From: Paludibacterium purpuratum
GTDB lineage: Bacteria; Pseudomonadota; Gammaproteobacteria; Burkholderiales; Chromobacteriaceae
Direction of reading: 5' to 3'
Length of the DNA stretch: 64,000 nt
Assembly: GCF_004363805.1 (NCBI RefSeq)
Contig: NZ_SNZP01000011.1
Location: forward strand, 97,942-161,941
Below the pieces are notes generated by a model. That model searched no databases, was not told the origin of the DNA, and worked only from the letters and a program-made list of their open reading frames with translations. The position numbers were made by a program, and so were the translations under genes. Shown piece after piece: positions 10,301 to 18,446 of the stretch (its first letter is position 1; each line of letters opens with the position of its first letter).

Positions 10301-11695
10301 AAGAGCACGGGCGTCTTGCATGACGAGGCAACGCAGTATCGCGCCTCTCGCGGCAAGGTGGAGATTGCCGCCGGCGAGCACCGCTTCGATGCCGCCGCGA
10401 TCCAGGCCGTGCACGCCAGCGACGGCGGCAGCGGCGGTGCCATGGTGGAAGCGACCACGCTCACCGGTCACGACCTGCAGCTCAAGGGCGCGGGCAACGG
10501 CAGCATGCAATGGCGGCAGCAACGTGATGCGCAGGCAGAGAGCGGGGCGATCCATGGGGCCGGCGGGGTGAATATCGCGGTGGCGGGGGACGCCAGTTAC
10601 CGCGGCACGCTGCTCGACGGCGGTCGGGGACAACTGGCGGTGGCTGCCGGTGGCGTGCTGCGAGGCGACGCGATCCAGCAGACGGCGTCTGTGGTCGAGG
10701 GGCGTCAAGGCGGCTCTCTGGTGCTCAGCGTGCGTACCCTGCCCCAAGCTGCGGGAGAGCTTGCCCAGAACCCGACGCTTGGTACGCAGGGCATGGGCGG
10801 TCAAGGCAAGCTCGGCGTGGACGTGGCCCGGCAGCAGGAAAATCGCCAGGAAGCGCTGCCGGCGCACTGGTCCGCCGATGCCGGCGTGGCACTGCGAGCC
10901 GGCGACGGCATGGCGCTGACGGGGGTGCAGATCGGCGCCGCCGAAGGTCGAGAGCGCCCGGCGACGGTGTCGCTTACCTCCGGAGGAGCGATCGACCTGG
11001 CGGCCGCGGAGACTTCGTCTCGGCAGGAAAGCTGGCGCATCAGCGGCACGATCCAAGGCGAGGGATCTGTCGGTGTGCAGCTCCCCGGGGGGCAGGCCGA
11101 GCTGAAGGGCCAGATGCGAGCCGAGTCGCGCCATGGCGGCCTGCCGAGCACGATCGATGCACGACAGGTCTCTCTGGAAAGCCGGGGCGAGCTGCACTTG
11201 CACGGTGCGCGTGTGAGCGGCGAAACGGTTGCGGCGCAAGTGGGGGGCGACATGCGCGTCGAGAGTCTCAAAGACGATAACCGCTTGCGCCAAGGCACGT
11301 TTGAGGCGAACCTCACGACGCCGAACCTGGGGCAGCTCATCAGCGGCGCGGACGCCGTGCGGGTCAACGCACAGTACGAACAGAGCCGGCTCGATGCGGT
11401 GGGTCAAGCCAGCGGCTTGTATGGCCACGAGCTGCTGGCCGCGCAGGTCGGTGGTCAGACGGTGCTAACGGGTGGGCAACTGCACAGCGGGCAAGGCCCA
11501 GTGGCAACGGGTGGGGCGGTGGTCGCGCAACCGGTGCCGGGGCAGTTCGATTCGGAGCGCTATGGCGCCAACTTCGGTGGCACGCTATCGACGCTGCCGA
11601 GCCAAGTGGTCGGCGATGTCATGGCGGGCAAAGTGCCATTGGGCGTGACGCATCAAAAGCAGCACGAGGATCGCACGGCGTTGCCGTCGCGGTAG
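7328..11695 (+). CDS. TpsA exoprotein, filamentous haemagglutinin/haemolysin-like
   Basis: This large secreted protein (1455 residues) should pass through the adjacent TpsB. It has a signal peptide ending near residue 29 (HLWA), then the conserved TPS secretion domain (about 30-270) with the NPNG motif at 137-140 and the neighbouring CxxC (143/146). The rest is a long right-handed beta-helix of degenerate repeats rich in Ala, Gly, Gln and Asp, in which phrases such as 'VQAGGDVSV' recur. It is short for a contact-dependent inhibition CdiA: no VENN-type motif, no toxin-like C-terminus and no small immunity gene follow. It is therefore more likely an adhesin or haemolysin-like protein, or a truncated one. 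A REP-like hairpin follows the stop by 3 bp. Confidence 0.9.
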   Translation: MKNRFRLSCHGHVSAALALSLIYSPHLWAGGIVPAPGSNVEVREAGGGAEVVQIVGANPHGLSHNRYNAHDVGPAGAVYNNAVQSGQSQLAGPLAANPKLGGRAATVILNEVISRNPSLLLGQMEVFGQAANLVLANPNGITCNGCGFINSRHATLLVGTPQLQDGRLQALSSAAAASRLTVGAGGISANSALDLIAPRIDAQGALVATSGIRAVIGQALLNDDTGELTVRREPQAERLDSAFLGGMQAGRISIVSTDDGAGVNLVGAIRSDGRIEVDTQGPLGLANVHLQGEQLALAAKTIDATPLVYFDDQTQRQHDESWFIWKTGETDAVERTRTTYVDRTLLEGDQVSLRAQEGLHLKAAEVRGGDIRLDAGDIALTGIETHDGYSTEHVAWLNSWRRNQYTENGHYDQQGVVLAAERNLELNAQGRIEAQGAVLSAKNEVRATAGKEIVLSGLAEKTVSVDRGDRYLEGATLSSGNWNNVSERQQLRQSEVDAGGNLLLRAAGAIALRSSKLQAGGDFVLNSEDRVDIGTQVVNQSSLDVAATSHWGGIGGSNRANDRDQQALNVPSEVRAQGALRVEAGQDIQIVGSTVKGEHGAYAVTRRGSVQVAHATDLTQSQIDERRGGVFDIQTQRRYGSETQQVAHSAQLTSDTNLTLASGADVAVDGSQVEAGGALTVSASGDIRVGAATTEQRRQHNESRLAWEATAAADARRPGAYRAGAGLAQTAEGTTQAHTTQTGAILAGGSVQVDAGGDVSVQGSEVTARQGDAVLNGSNLAFDAAYETRQDAQQTSRTGGGIFVAASIDQLRAGDAYDQSSERTAADVRMPKVSQVSAGGDLVLHAPAGTLKTEGAQLGAGGRLSAQADTIDNRAAFGSSVTSRQSGGGSGEVAGVAELNGLLKPVEAVLDKVRNGQWLEAAREAAKIKDKVQDGLDKAAQGDWTGVRDVVTQVASPSAGGVVDIAGRRQKESASSQSAAGSRFEAAEVNVKSTGVLHDEATQYRASRGKVEIAAGEHRFDAAAIQAVHASDGGSGGAMVEATTLTGHDLQLKGAGNGSMQWRQQRDAQAESGAIHGAGGVNIAVAGDASYRGTLLDGGRGQLAVAAGGVLRGDAIQQTASVVEGRQGGSLVLSVRTLPQAAGELAQNPTLGTQGMGGQGKLGVDVARQQENRQEALPAHWSADAGVALRAGDGMALTGVQIGAAEGRERPATVSLTSGGAIDLAAAETSSRQESWRISGTIQGEGSVGVQLPGGQAELKGQMRAESRHGGLPSTIDARQVSLESRGELHLHGARVSGETVAAQVGGDMRVESLKDDNRLRQGTFEANLTTPNLGQLISGADAVRVNAQYEQSRLDAVGQASGLYGHELLAAQVGGQTVLTGGQLHSGQGPVATGGAVVAQPVPGQFDSERYGANFGGTLSTLPSQVVGDVMAGKVPLGVTHQKQHEDRTALPSR

Positions 11696-11697
11696 AT

Positions 11698-11740
11698 CGT
11701 AGGAGCGGCCTCACGCAATCGCGGTTGAAACCGCTCCTCG
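11698..11740. repeat. REP-like inverted element between convergent genes
   Basis: CGTAGGAGCGG and CCGCTCCTCG are inverted around an inner GCGGTT-ga-AACCGC dyad. The GTAGGAGCGG...CCGCTCCTAC design is that of Pseudomonas-type REP sequences. It lies between tpsA (plus) and the MBL hydrolase (minus) and could act as a terminator for both. A related copy is at 63866-63891. Confidence 0.7.
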
Positions 11741-11746
11741 AAGCGC

Positions 11747-12397
11747 TTAGCGGTAGCCGGCGTTCATCACGAACGGGTTGCTGCGCTTTTCGTCGCCCAA
11801 GGTGGTGAACGGGCCGTGGCCGGTAATCACCGTGGTATCGTCCGGCAGAATGAACAGCTTGCTGTGGATGGCGTCGAGCAGGTCGCGATGGTTGCCGCGC
11901 GGGAAGTCGGTGCGGCCGATGGATCCCTGGAACAGCACGTCGCCGGCGACCAGCAAACCGGCGTCGCTGCTATAGAACACCACGTGGCCCGGGGTATGGC
12001 CTGGGCAGTGGATGACGCGCAGGGTCTGCTTGCCGACGCTAACGGTGTCGCCATCGTTGAGCCAACGCTGCGGCGTGAGTGCCGTGCTCGCCGGAAAGCC
12101 GAAGGCCTGGCTTTGTTGCGGCAGTTGATCGAGCCAGAAGGCGTCTTCCGCCTGCGGGCCTTCGATCTCGACGCCCAGCTGGTCCGCCAATTCGGCGGCG
12201 CCGCCGGCATGGTCGATATGGCCGTGCGTCAGCAGCAGCTTTTCGATTTTCAATCCGTTTGTCTGAACAAAGTCCAGGATACGCTTCAGGTCGCCGCCGG
12301 CATCGACGACGGCGGCGCGTTGCGTTTCGTCGCACCACAGGATCGAGCAGTTCTGCGCGAACGGCGTGACCGGAATGACGTGATAATGGAGAGCCAT
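11747..12397 (-). CDS. gloC: Glyoxalase II-type metallo-beta-lactamase-fold hydrolase (GloC/YcbL-like)
   Basis: It probably hydrolyses S-lactoylglutathione or a related thioester in the cytoplasm. The MBL metal motif THGHIDH is at residues 57-63, followed by HCPGHTPGH near 134-142, an Asp in GDVLFQGSIGRTDFP near 153, and a late GHGP His at about 194. The 216-residue length and the lack of a C-terminal glyoxalase II extension place it with the short YcbL/GloC group rather than GloB. Its 3' end converges on tpsA with a REP-like hairpin between. The fold is certain; the substrate is inferred. Confidence 0.85.
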   Translation of the reverse strand: MALHYHVIPVTPFAQNCSILWCDETQRAAVVDAGGDLKRILDFVQTNGLKIEKLLLTHGHIDHAGGAAELADQLGVEIEGPQAEDAFWLDQLPQQSQAFGFPASTALTPQRWLNDGDTVSVGKQTLRVIHCPGHTPGHVVFYSSDAGLLVAGDVLFQGSIGRTDFPRGNHRDLLDAIHSKLFILPDDTTVITGHGPFTTLGDEKRSNPFVMNAGYR

Positions 12398-12455
12398 GAT
12401 GCAGAACCAGGGGTAGTGGTGGATAGTTTATTGTTGCATAGCGGAAACCAGTGGC

Positions 12456-12740
12456 CTAGTCACTGACATTTTCATGTCGCATACAGAAAGCTCTTTTTTC
12501 CGCTGCGCTCAGCTGCTTGAACGCATACTCGGCCTGCAACGCGTGCGAGCGATTGGGAAACTCGACGGTGAGCAGGAGTTTTTCCGGCGGGTGGCTCTTG
12601 GTGTAGCGCGCGCCCTTGCCTGCTTGGTGCACGGCAAAGCGGCGCGCCACGTCGGTGCTGATCCCGGTGTATAAGCTGCCGCCCCGGCAGGCGATGACAT
12701 ACAAGAACCAGGGGCGGCCGTTTGGCGGGCTACAGTCCAC
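12456..12740 (-). CDS. GIY-YIG domain protein (UPF0213/YhbQ-like)
   Basis: A single-domain GIY-YIG nuclease-fold protein of 94 residues. The two signature halves are YVI (14-16) and YTG (24-26), with the following Arg (ARRF, about 33-34) and a Glu near 71 that would bind metal. YhbQ-type proteins are linked to DNA repair but their role is poorly defined. Translation most likely starts at the GTG whose first bases overlap the last 11 bp of ccsB, suggesting coupling to the cytochrome c maturation operon. A TTG at residue 13 would be too late because it would cut into the motif. Confidence 0.85.
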   Translation of the reverse strand: MDCSPPNGRPWFLYVIACRGGSLYTGISTDVARRFAVHQAGKGARYTKSHPPEKLLLTVEFPNRSHALQAEYAFKQLSAAEKRAFCMRHENVSD

Positions 12741-13866
12741 CGTAGGAGTGCAGACCGGACAGGAACATATTGACGCCGAGGAAGGCGAAGCTGGTGACGA
12801 AGATGCCGATCACCGCCCACCAGGCCAGCGGCTTGCCGCGCCAGCCTTTGACCAGGCGAACGTGTAGCCAGGCGGCGTAGTTGAGCCAGACGATCAGCGC
12901 CCAGGTTTCCTTCGGATCCCATGACCAGTAGCCGCCCCAGGCGTCGGCGGCCCACATGGCGCCGAGAATGGTGGCGATGGTGAAGAACAAGAAACCGACG
13001 GTGATCGCCCGGTACATGATTTCGTCCAGCACCTCGGGCTTCGGCAGCCGGCCGGCCAGCCAGCCTTTCATCGCCACCAGTTCGGCCACGCCGAGCATGG
13101 CGGCCATCGAGAATGCGCCGTAGCCAATGAAATTGGCCGGTACGTGAATCTTCATCCACCACGACTGCAACGCCGGGATCAACGGCTGGATCTCGTGGGC
13201 TTGGCGGTCGAAGGTGTACCAGATAATGAAGCCGACGGCGGCGCTGATCACCAGCAGCACGAAGGCGCCCAATTGTCGCACCTGGTAGCCGGCTTCGTAG
13301 TACAGGTACATCAGTGCCGTGATCAGGCAGAACAGGATGAAGACTTCATAGAGGTTGGAGACCGGGATGTGGCCGATGTCGCGCCCGATCAGGTAGCTCT
13401 CGTACCAGCGGATGAACAGGCCGGCGAAGCCCATGGCCGCCGCCGACCAGGTCAACCAGCTGCCCAGGGCGACGCCCGTGGCCGAGCGGGCCAACAGCCC
13501 GTACCAATAACAGCCGGTCGCCAGGAAGAACAAGACGCACATCCACATGATCGACGACTGGCTGGATAGCAGGTATTTGAGCCAGAACGCCGTTTGGCCG
13601 CGGGCGAGGTCGCCGTGGTACAGATTGATGGCGACGAGCGCAATGGCCCCCACCAGCGGAAAGAAGCGGCGCCAGGCCGGCCAGAACCAGCCGAAGGCGG
13701 TTAGGCCGATGGCGGCGCCCACCAGGATGCCGTGTTCGTAGACATCCATATACTGGCTGAACCGGCCGAGCGCGATGGCCGCGGCCGCAATGATGAACAG
13801 GGTGTAGAGCCAGCCGCTCAGGCTCAAATGCGGGCGGCGGAATTCATGCGGTTGGGCGATGTCCAT
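12730..13866 (-). CDS. ccsB: Cytochrome c biogenesis protein CcsB (ResC/CcsA family haem handler)
   Basis: This inner-membrane protein works with ResB to move haem to the periplasm and attach it to apocytochrome CXXCH motifs (System II). The 378-residue protein has many membrane helices and the haem-binding WWD-type motif WGGYWSWDPKE near residues 310-320. I chose the ATG at 13866, which has GAGGTGA just upstream; a GTG two codons earlier falls inside that ribosome site. It overlaps resB by 23 bp and lies downstream of it on the same strand, the classical ResB-ResC pair. A cytochrome c4 gene, a likely client, lies just beyond. Confidence 0.94.
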   Translation of the reverse strand: MDIAQPHEFRRPHLSLSGWLYTLFIIAAAAIALGRFSQYMDVYEHGILVGAAIGLTAFGWFWPAWRRFFPLVGAIALVAINLYHGDLARGQTAFWLKYLLSSQSSIMWMCVLFFLATGCYWYGLLARSATGVALGSWLTWSAAAMGFAGLFIRWYESYLIGRDIGHIPVSNLYEVFILFCLITALMYLYYEAGYQVRQLGAFVLLVISAAVGFIIWYTFDRQAHEIQPLIPALQSWWMKIHVPANFIGYGAFSMAAMLGVAELVAMKGWLAGRLPKPEVLDEIMYRAITVGFLFFTIATILGAMWAADAWGGYWSWDPKETWALIVWLNYAAWLHVRLVKGWRGKPLAWWAVIGIFVTSFAFLGVNMFLSGLHSYGGL

Positions 13867-15883
13867 CTTCACCTCGTGCTAGCTGTTTAATCGCGTCCTG
13901 ATGACGCGCGAAATCACGATCGAGATCCGGGTTATGGCGGTTGGCGCTCATCGCCAGGCGCAGGCTGCCCGGTTTGACGAGCAACCACAGCCGTCTCTCC
14001 TGAATGTAGAACATCAACAGAATACCGACGACCAGCAGCAGGGAGCCCAGGTAGACCAAGGTCTTGCCGGGCGAGCGGGTCATCTGCAGGCCGGAGGCCT
14101 GGATTTGCTGGAAGCTGTCGAGCTGTAGGAAGACCGGGGCGCCATAGCTCTTGAGCGCTCCCACCGCCACCAGACTGTCGAGCAGGAAGCGGTAGTGGGC
14201 GGCATCCTGTGCCATCGGCGCGAGGCCTGCGTGGCGGTTGGCCACCGTCATGACGTCGATCACCGCGCCTTGCAGGATCTTGATATAGGTCTGGGCGACT
14301 TCGGCGCGCTTGTCGGCCGGCACGTGCTGTTCGAGGAAGGTCTGCAGACCTTCGAAACCGCCCTCGGCGAAGCGCGCCAGGATCCACTTCACGCTGGCTT
14401 CGAACTCCTGGCGCATGGCCGGGCTGATGGCGTTGCCCTGCATGGCCTTGGCACCGCTTAGCGCCGCGATCTCGCCATACAGTGCCGGGTTGTTCAGCGC
14501 GGCGCGCAGGCGCATGAAGGTGTCGATCGACATCTGATCGTCGAGCGGGATGCGCAGGTAGTCGAAGGGTTGCGAGACTTCGCGGCGCACGGCACTGATC
14601 AGATAGCTGGCGCCGTCTTGCTGGATCGGCGCCATATAGGTCAGGTATTCGCGTGCCTGGCCGGCACTGTCGCGGATCTTGAAGTCGATGGACGGGCCGA
14701 CGTTCTTCAATTGGTGCGGACGCGTGACTTCGCGCGCATCTTTCATGCGTTGGCCGAGGCTCGCGTCGGTTTTGCCGCCATTGCCCATGTCTTCGATGTT
14801 GAACACGCGCAGATCGTTGAATTCGAGCCGGTAATCGCGACCGTTGACGCGCAGCGGTTGGCTGGCCTTGGACAGGCCATCGATGACCACCGGCGGCATC
14901 TGCGGGCTGTCGAGGTTCCAGGCCTTGAGTTTCAACGGCGAGCCGCCGTCGCCGAAACTGGCTTGGTAGATGGCGACGCCGTCGACGACGAGCGGATGGT
15001 TGACCTCGACCCGGGCACGGGTGACTTTGCCGCTGGCCTTATCGGTCACTTCGATGTCGCTGGCGAATAACTTGGGCATGCCGTTGCTGTAATAATCGAC
15101 GTTGAAGCGCCTGAGCGTGACGATGAACGGCAGATCCTGCACCAGGTAGCCCGGCCCGCTATTGATGAATACCACGTCCGCGCTTTTGTTTTCGGCAATC
15201 GTCACATCGCCGCGGAACGACAGGTTGCCTGCCGTCAGGCGGCTTATGGCGGGAATCTGCGATTGCGGCAGATCGCGGGTTTCCGCCGCCACGCTGCCCA
15301 GCAATTCGCCGACCTTCAACGGTAGATTGCCGTCGATCAGACCGCCAATGCAGATGACGAGCATGGCGCCGTGGGCGAAGAAATAACCCAGCCGGCTCGC
15401 GCTACCCTTCTTGGCGGCAATCAGCGTCGTACCGTCATCCCGTGCAATGGTCTTGAAACGAAAGCCTTGGCGCTTCAGGTAGCCGCTCAATGCACCGAGG
15501 TCGGCCTGTCCCTCGATCGACACCGTATGCTTCATCGCCGCCAGCGAGCGTTCGCCCGCCCGGCTACGGAAAGAGCGCATGTCGCGCAGGAAGCCCGGTG
15601 CATTGCGGATAATGCACAGCGTGGTCGACAGCATCAGAAAGGCCAGGATGGCGATAAACCAACCGGCATGGTAGACGTCGTACAGGCCGAGGCTGGCGAA
15701 CACCTGGAACCAGTACTGGCCGAATTCGAATGCGTAGTTCGGGTAAGGCTCGTTTTGCTTGAGCACGGTGCCGATGACCGAGGCGATGGCGAGGATGGTC
15801 AAGAGCCCGATGGCAAATCGCATGGAGCTCAATAGCTCATGCAGCGCACGCAGTGTGGCGGGGGATCGGCGGTGTGTCTTCAT
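13844..15883 (-). CDS. resB: Cytochrome c biogenesis protein ResB (Ccs1)
   Basis: It is the partner of CcsB in System II cytochrome c maturation, thought to keep apocytochrome and haem reduced and in place at the outer face of the inner membrane. The 679-residue protein opens with a cytoplasmic segment and three helices (for example FAIGLLTILAIASVIGTVLK near residue 23-42), followed by a large periplasmic domain and a C-terminal membrane helix close to YLGSLLLVVGILLMFYI. The ATG at 15883 fits the family start; an ATG 17 codons upstream gives an unlikely extension. Stop and start overlap with ccsB. Confidence 0.93.
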   Translation of the reverse strand: MKTHRRSPATLRALHELLSSMRFAIGLLTILAIASVIGTVLKQNEPYPNYAFEFGQYWFQVFASLGLYDVYHAGWFIAILAFLMLSTTLCIIRNAPGFLRDMRSFRSRAGERSLAAMKHTVSIEGQADLGALSGYLKRQGFRFKTIARDDGTTLIAAKKGSASRLGYFFAHGAMLVICIGGLIDGNLPLKVGELLGSVAAETRDLPQSQIPAISRLTAGNLSFRGDVTIAENKSADVVFINSGPGYLVQDLPFIVTLRRFNVDYYSNGMPKLFASDIEVTDKASGKVTRARVEVNHPLVVDGVAIYQASFGDGGSPLKLKAWNLDSPQMPPVVIDGLSKASQPLRVNGRDYRLEFNDLRVFNIEDMGNGGKTDASLGQRMKDAREVTRPHQLKNVGPSIDFKIRDSAGQAREYLTYMAPIQQDGASYLISAVRREVSQPFDYLRIPLDDQMSIDTFMRLRAALNNPALYGEIAALSGAKAMQGNAISPAMRQEFEASVKWILARFAEGGFEGLQTFLEQHVPADKRAEVAQTYIKILQGAVIDVMTVANRHAGLAPMAQDAAHYRFLLDSLVAVGALKSYGAPVFLQLDSFQQIQASGLQMTRSPGKTLVYLGSLLLVVGILLMFYIQERRLWLLVKPGSLRLAMSANRHNPDLDRDFARHQDAIKQLARGEDGHRPTA

Positions 15884-16022
15884 AAAATGCTGTCTGGAGG
15901 CGCGCGCCAAAGCGGCGCCGGGCGCAACTGGCATCGCCCAGCGGGCGCTGCCAGATACTGTTATCGAGTCACGCTAAAATACGCGTATCATAGCGGACTC
16001 GAATTGCGCGCAAGGCGAGAAA

Positions 16023-16628
16023 TCAGCGCAATCCGGAAATATATTCCGCGACGGCCTTCATTTCGGCGTCCGACAGTCGGCTGGCGATGTCGTTCATGAC
16101 CGGATTCTTGCGGTCGGTGTTCGCCTTGAAATCGTTCAGCTGCTTGAGCATGTAGGCCGATTGTTGGCTGCCGAGGCGCGGGAACTGATCGGGCATACCG
16201 GCACCAGTCGGGCCGTGGCATGCCATACAGGCCGGAACGTGAGTGACGGGGTTGCCGGCGCGGTATAGTGTCTCGCCCGCCTTCAGCAGCGTTTTGTCGG
16301 CGGCTTGTTGCTCTTTCGGCTTTTGCTGGCTGAAATAAGCGGCGACGTTTTGCATGTCCTGATCGGACAGGGCGCTTGCCATGCCGAGCATGATCGGATT
16401 CTTGCGCTGACTGCTCTTGAAGGCCTTGAGTTGGCTGACGATATAAGCCGGGTGCTGGCCTGCCAACGTCGGGTTGGTCGACGCTACGCTGTTGCCGTCG
16501 ATCCCGTGGCAGGCGGCGCAAACCTGTTGGACGATCACCTGCCCTTTTGCAGGGTCTCCCTGGGTTTGGGCCGATACGCCGCCAGCCAGTGTGGCTGCGG
16601 CCAGTGCCAACAGCACCTTTTGTCTCAT
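16023..16628 (-). CDS. Di-haem cytochrome c4
   Basis: A periplasmic electron carrier of 201 residues. The signal peptide ends near residue 20 (GVSA). Two CXXCH haem sites are present, CAACH at 37-41 and CMACH at 134-138, each followed by a Met that can be the distal ligand (for example in KNPIMLGMA near 77-84 and KNPVM in the second half). The two halves are similar, as in cytochrome c4/c553 proteins that deliver electrons to terminal oxidases. It is upstream of resB/ccsB, which would mature it, and divergent from engB. Confidence 0.93.
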   Translation of the reverse strand: MRQKVLLALAAATLAGGVSAQTQGDPAKGQVIVQQVCAACHGIDGNSVASTNPTLAGQHPAYIVSQLKAFKSSQRKNPIMLGMASALSDQDMQNVAAYFSQQKPKEQQAADKTLLKAGETLYRAGNPVTHVPACMACHGPTGAGMPDQFPRLGSQQSAYMLKQLNDFKANTDRKNPVMNDIASRLSDAEMKAVAEYISGLR

Positions 16629-16719
16629 GGTCGCTCCTCGTCGTGTATTGGTTTAATTAACCTATAATCGCGGCAATTTGAATCTGTTATTCTATACCAA
16701 ATGCATTGACCCTACTACT

Positions 16720-17346
16720 ATGACGATTTTTCAGAACGCGCGCTTTTTCACTACAGTCAATCACATGAAGGACCTGCCGGCCACGCGTGCCGAAGTGGCC
16801 TTCGTCGGGCGTTCGAATTCTGGCAAATCGAGCGCGATCAACACATTGGCCAACCGCACGCGACTGGCCTTCGTTTCCAAGACGCCGGGCCGCACGCAGC
16901 ATATCAATTTCTTCGATTTGGGCGATGAGCGCTACTTGGTCGATCTGCCGGGCTACGGTTACGCCGAGGTGCCGGAAGCGGTACGCCGCCATTGGGTCGA
17001 ATTGCTGGGACGTTATCTGCAGACCCGGTCGAGCCTGATCGGGCTACTGATGATCATGGACGCGCGCCACCCGCTCAAGGAGCTCGACCATAACATGCTC
17101 GAGTATTTCCGGATGACCGGGAAACCGGTGCATATCCTGTTGTCCAAAGCCGACAAGTTGAGCCGCCAAGACCAGCATAAGACGCTCGCCGCCGTGAAGC
17201 AGGCGCTGGCGGATTATCCGGGCGTTTCGGTGCAGATGTTCTCCAGCCTGAAGAAAACCGGTACCGACGAAGTGGAGCAGGTCGTGGTGGGGTGGTTCGA
17301 TGCCTGTACGGATGGCCAGGAACTTTGCCAACAGGACCCGGACTAA
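16720..17346 (+). CDS. engB: Ribosome biogenesis GTP-binding protein EngB (YihA/YsxC)
   Basis: An essential small GTPase needed for 50S subunit maturation. G1 is GRSNSGKS at residues 30-37, G2/TPGRTQ at 55-60, G3 DLPGYG at 75-80, and the SKADK G4 motif near 140-145. Length is 208 residues from the ATG at 16720; an upstream in-frame TTG adds only an atypical leader. A perfect TATAAT lies at 16663-16668 in the divergent gap to cytochrome c4, a likely -10 although its -35 is poor. A strong terminator follows. Confidence 0.95.
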   Translation: MTIFQNARFFTTVNHMKDLPATRAEVAFVGRSNSGKSSAINTLANRTRLAFVSKTPGRTQHINFFDLGDERYLVDLPGYGYAEVPEAVRRHWVELLGRYLQTRSSLIGLLMIMDARHPLKELDHNMLEYFRMTGKPVHILLSKADKLSRQDQHKTLAAVKQALADYPGVSVQMFSSLKKTGTDEVEQVVVGWFDACTDGQELCQQDPD

Positions 17347-17422
17347 AAAGTCATGGCGCTTGTCAACGCCTCCCGCTTCCCTCCCTGAGCGGGGCCTTTT
17401 GCTGATACCTAAAGGCATTTTC

Positions 17423-17454
17423 CCCCGGCAGCGCCTTGCTGCCGGGGTTTTTAT
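17423..17454 (+). terminator. Rho-independent terminator of engB
   Basis: CCCCGGCAGC and GCTGCCGGGG form a perfect 10-bp stem with a five-base loop, followed directly by TTTTTATTT. This is a textbook intrinsic terminator on the plus strand. Confidence 0.9.
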
Positions 17455-17480
17455 TTGGTGCTATAGCCGCGGCGACACAC

Positions 17481-17515
17481 AAAAATAAAGGCGAAGGACC
17501 GGAGTCCTTCGCCTT
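17481..17515 (-). terminator. Rho-independent terminator of the comF-trmL-rlpA unit
   Basis: AAGGCGAAGGAC and GTCCTTCGCCTT form a perfect 12-bp stem with a four-base loop. On the minus strand it is followed by TTTATTTTT, so it terminates the leftward transcript that ends with rlpA. Confidence 0.88.
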
Positions 17516-17543
17516 GGTGGCTGTGTCAGTCAGCTGTTCGCGA

Positions 17544-18407
17544 TTAATTCATCACGATGTTTTCCACGTTCAGAGATTCCGCCGCATTGCGTACTGCTGC
17601 CGCGGAGTCGAACGGCCCGAGGCGAACCATGTATGTACCCTTCTGGTTCACGATCCCAAGCTTCGGGTCGTAGCTGGTATCGAGCTTGTCGACCAGCTTC
17701 TTCAACAGCGCCTCGGCATTCGAGAGCTGGTCGAAGGCCCCTAGCTGCAGATACCTCGGTCCATCTTCCTGCTTGAGCGACGCATCGATCGGCTTGGCCG
17801 GTGGGTTGGATGCGGTCTCGACAGTCGGCCATACGCGTTCGATCAGAACCTTGGCGCTGCCCTGACCCACGAAGCCCAGCTTATGCGCTGCGGCATACGA
17901 CAGGTCGAGGATGCGCCCCCGGTGGAACGGACCACGGTCGTTGATGCGAACCACCACCGCCTTGCCGTTTTTCAGGTTGGTCACCCGGATATAGCTCGGG
18001 ATCGGCAAGGTCGGATGCGCCGCGGTCATGGCGAACATGTCGTAACGTTCGCCCGACGTGGTGCGCCGGCCGTGGAACTGCTTGCCATACCAGGACGCCG
18101 TCCCCCGTACCTTATAGGGGGTGTTGCTGGTGTCGGGGCGGAAACTCATGCCCATTGCCGAGTACGGCAGATTGGCTGCCTTAATCAGCGGTTCGTCTTG
18201 CGGAACCGCGTTGGGAACCAGATCCAGGTTGACCGGAATGTGGTCTGCCGGACCATCATTCTGGAAATAAGCCCCGTTTCTGGCCATCGACTTCTTCATC
18301 GGCGAGGCCGACGATTGACTGGTGGCACTTGCTGTCTTGACGGTGGAGCAGGCCACAAGCACTAGACTGACTAACACAAGCCACAGCCATCGGAGTGCAG
18401 GCTTCAT
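17544..18407 (-). CDS. rlpA: RlpA septal-ring lytic transglycosylase lipoprotein
   Basis: RlpA cleaves glycan strands lacking stem peptides at the septum and helps daughter-cell separation. A lipoprotein signal with the lipobox LVAC puts the modified Cys at residue 20. The double-psi beta-barrel domain (about 100-190) carries GTASWYGKQFHGRRT and the INDRGPF segment typical of active RlpA. The C-terminal SPOR domain (about 205-287) binds denuded peptidoglycan at the septum. The 287-residue length is normal. It is the last gene of a minus-strand run comF-trmL-rlpA, with a terminator 29 bp after the stop. Confidence 0.93.
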   Translation of the reverse strand: MKPALRWLWLVLVSLVLVACSTVKTASATSQSSASPMKKSMARNGAYFQNDGPADHIPVNLDLVPNAVPQDEPLIKAANLPYSAMGMSFRPDTSNTPYKVRGTASWYGKQFHGRRTTSGERYDMFAMTAAHPTLPIPSYIRVTNLKNGKAVVVRINDRGPFHRGRILDLSYAAAHKLGFVGQGSAKVLIERVWPTVETASNPPAKPIDASLKQEDGPRYLQLGAFDQLSNAEALLKKLVDKLDTSYDPKLGIVNQKGTYMVRLGPFDSAAAVRNAAESLNVENIVMN

Positions 18408-18446
18408 ATACCTCCCTTATGCTGTTTGGCCAACGGTTGTGAACTG

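Noticed and set aside
9917..11428. Long open frame (503 codons) antisense to the TpsA gene.
   Set aside because: It is a shadow of the high-GC, strongly biased TpsA coding strand: composition is Arg/His/Pro-rich, with no recognisable domain or ribosome site.
7328..11740. Contact-dependent inhibition (cdiBAI) locus.
   Set aside because: The order and TPS domain fit, but no VENN motif, no toxin C-terminal domain and no immunity gene are present, so CDI function is not supported.
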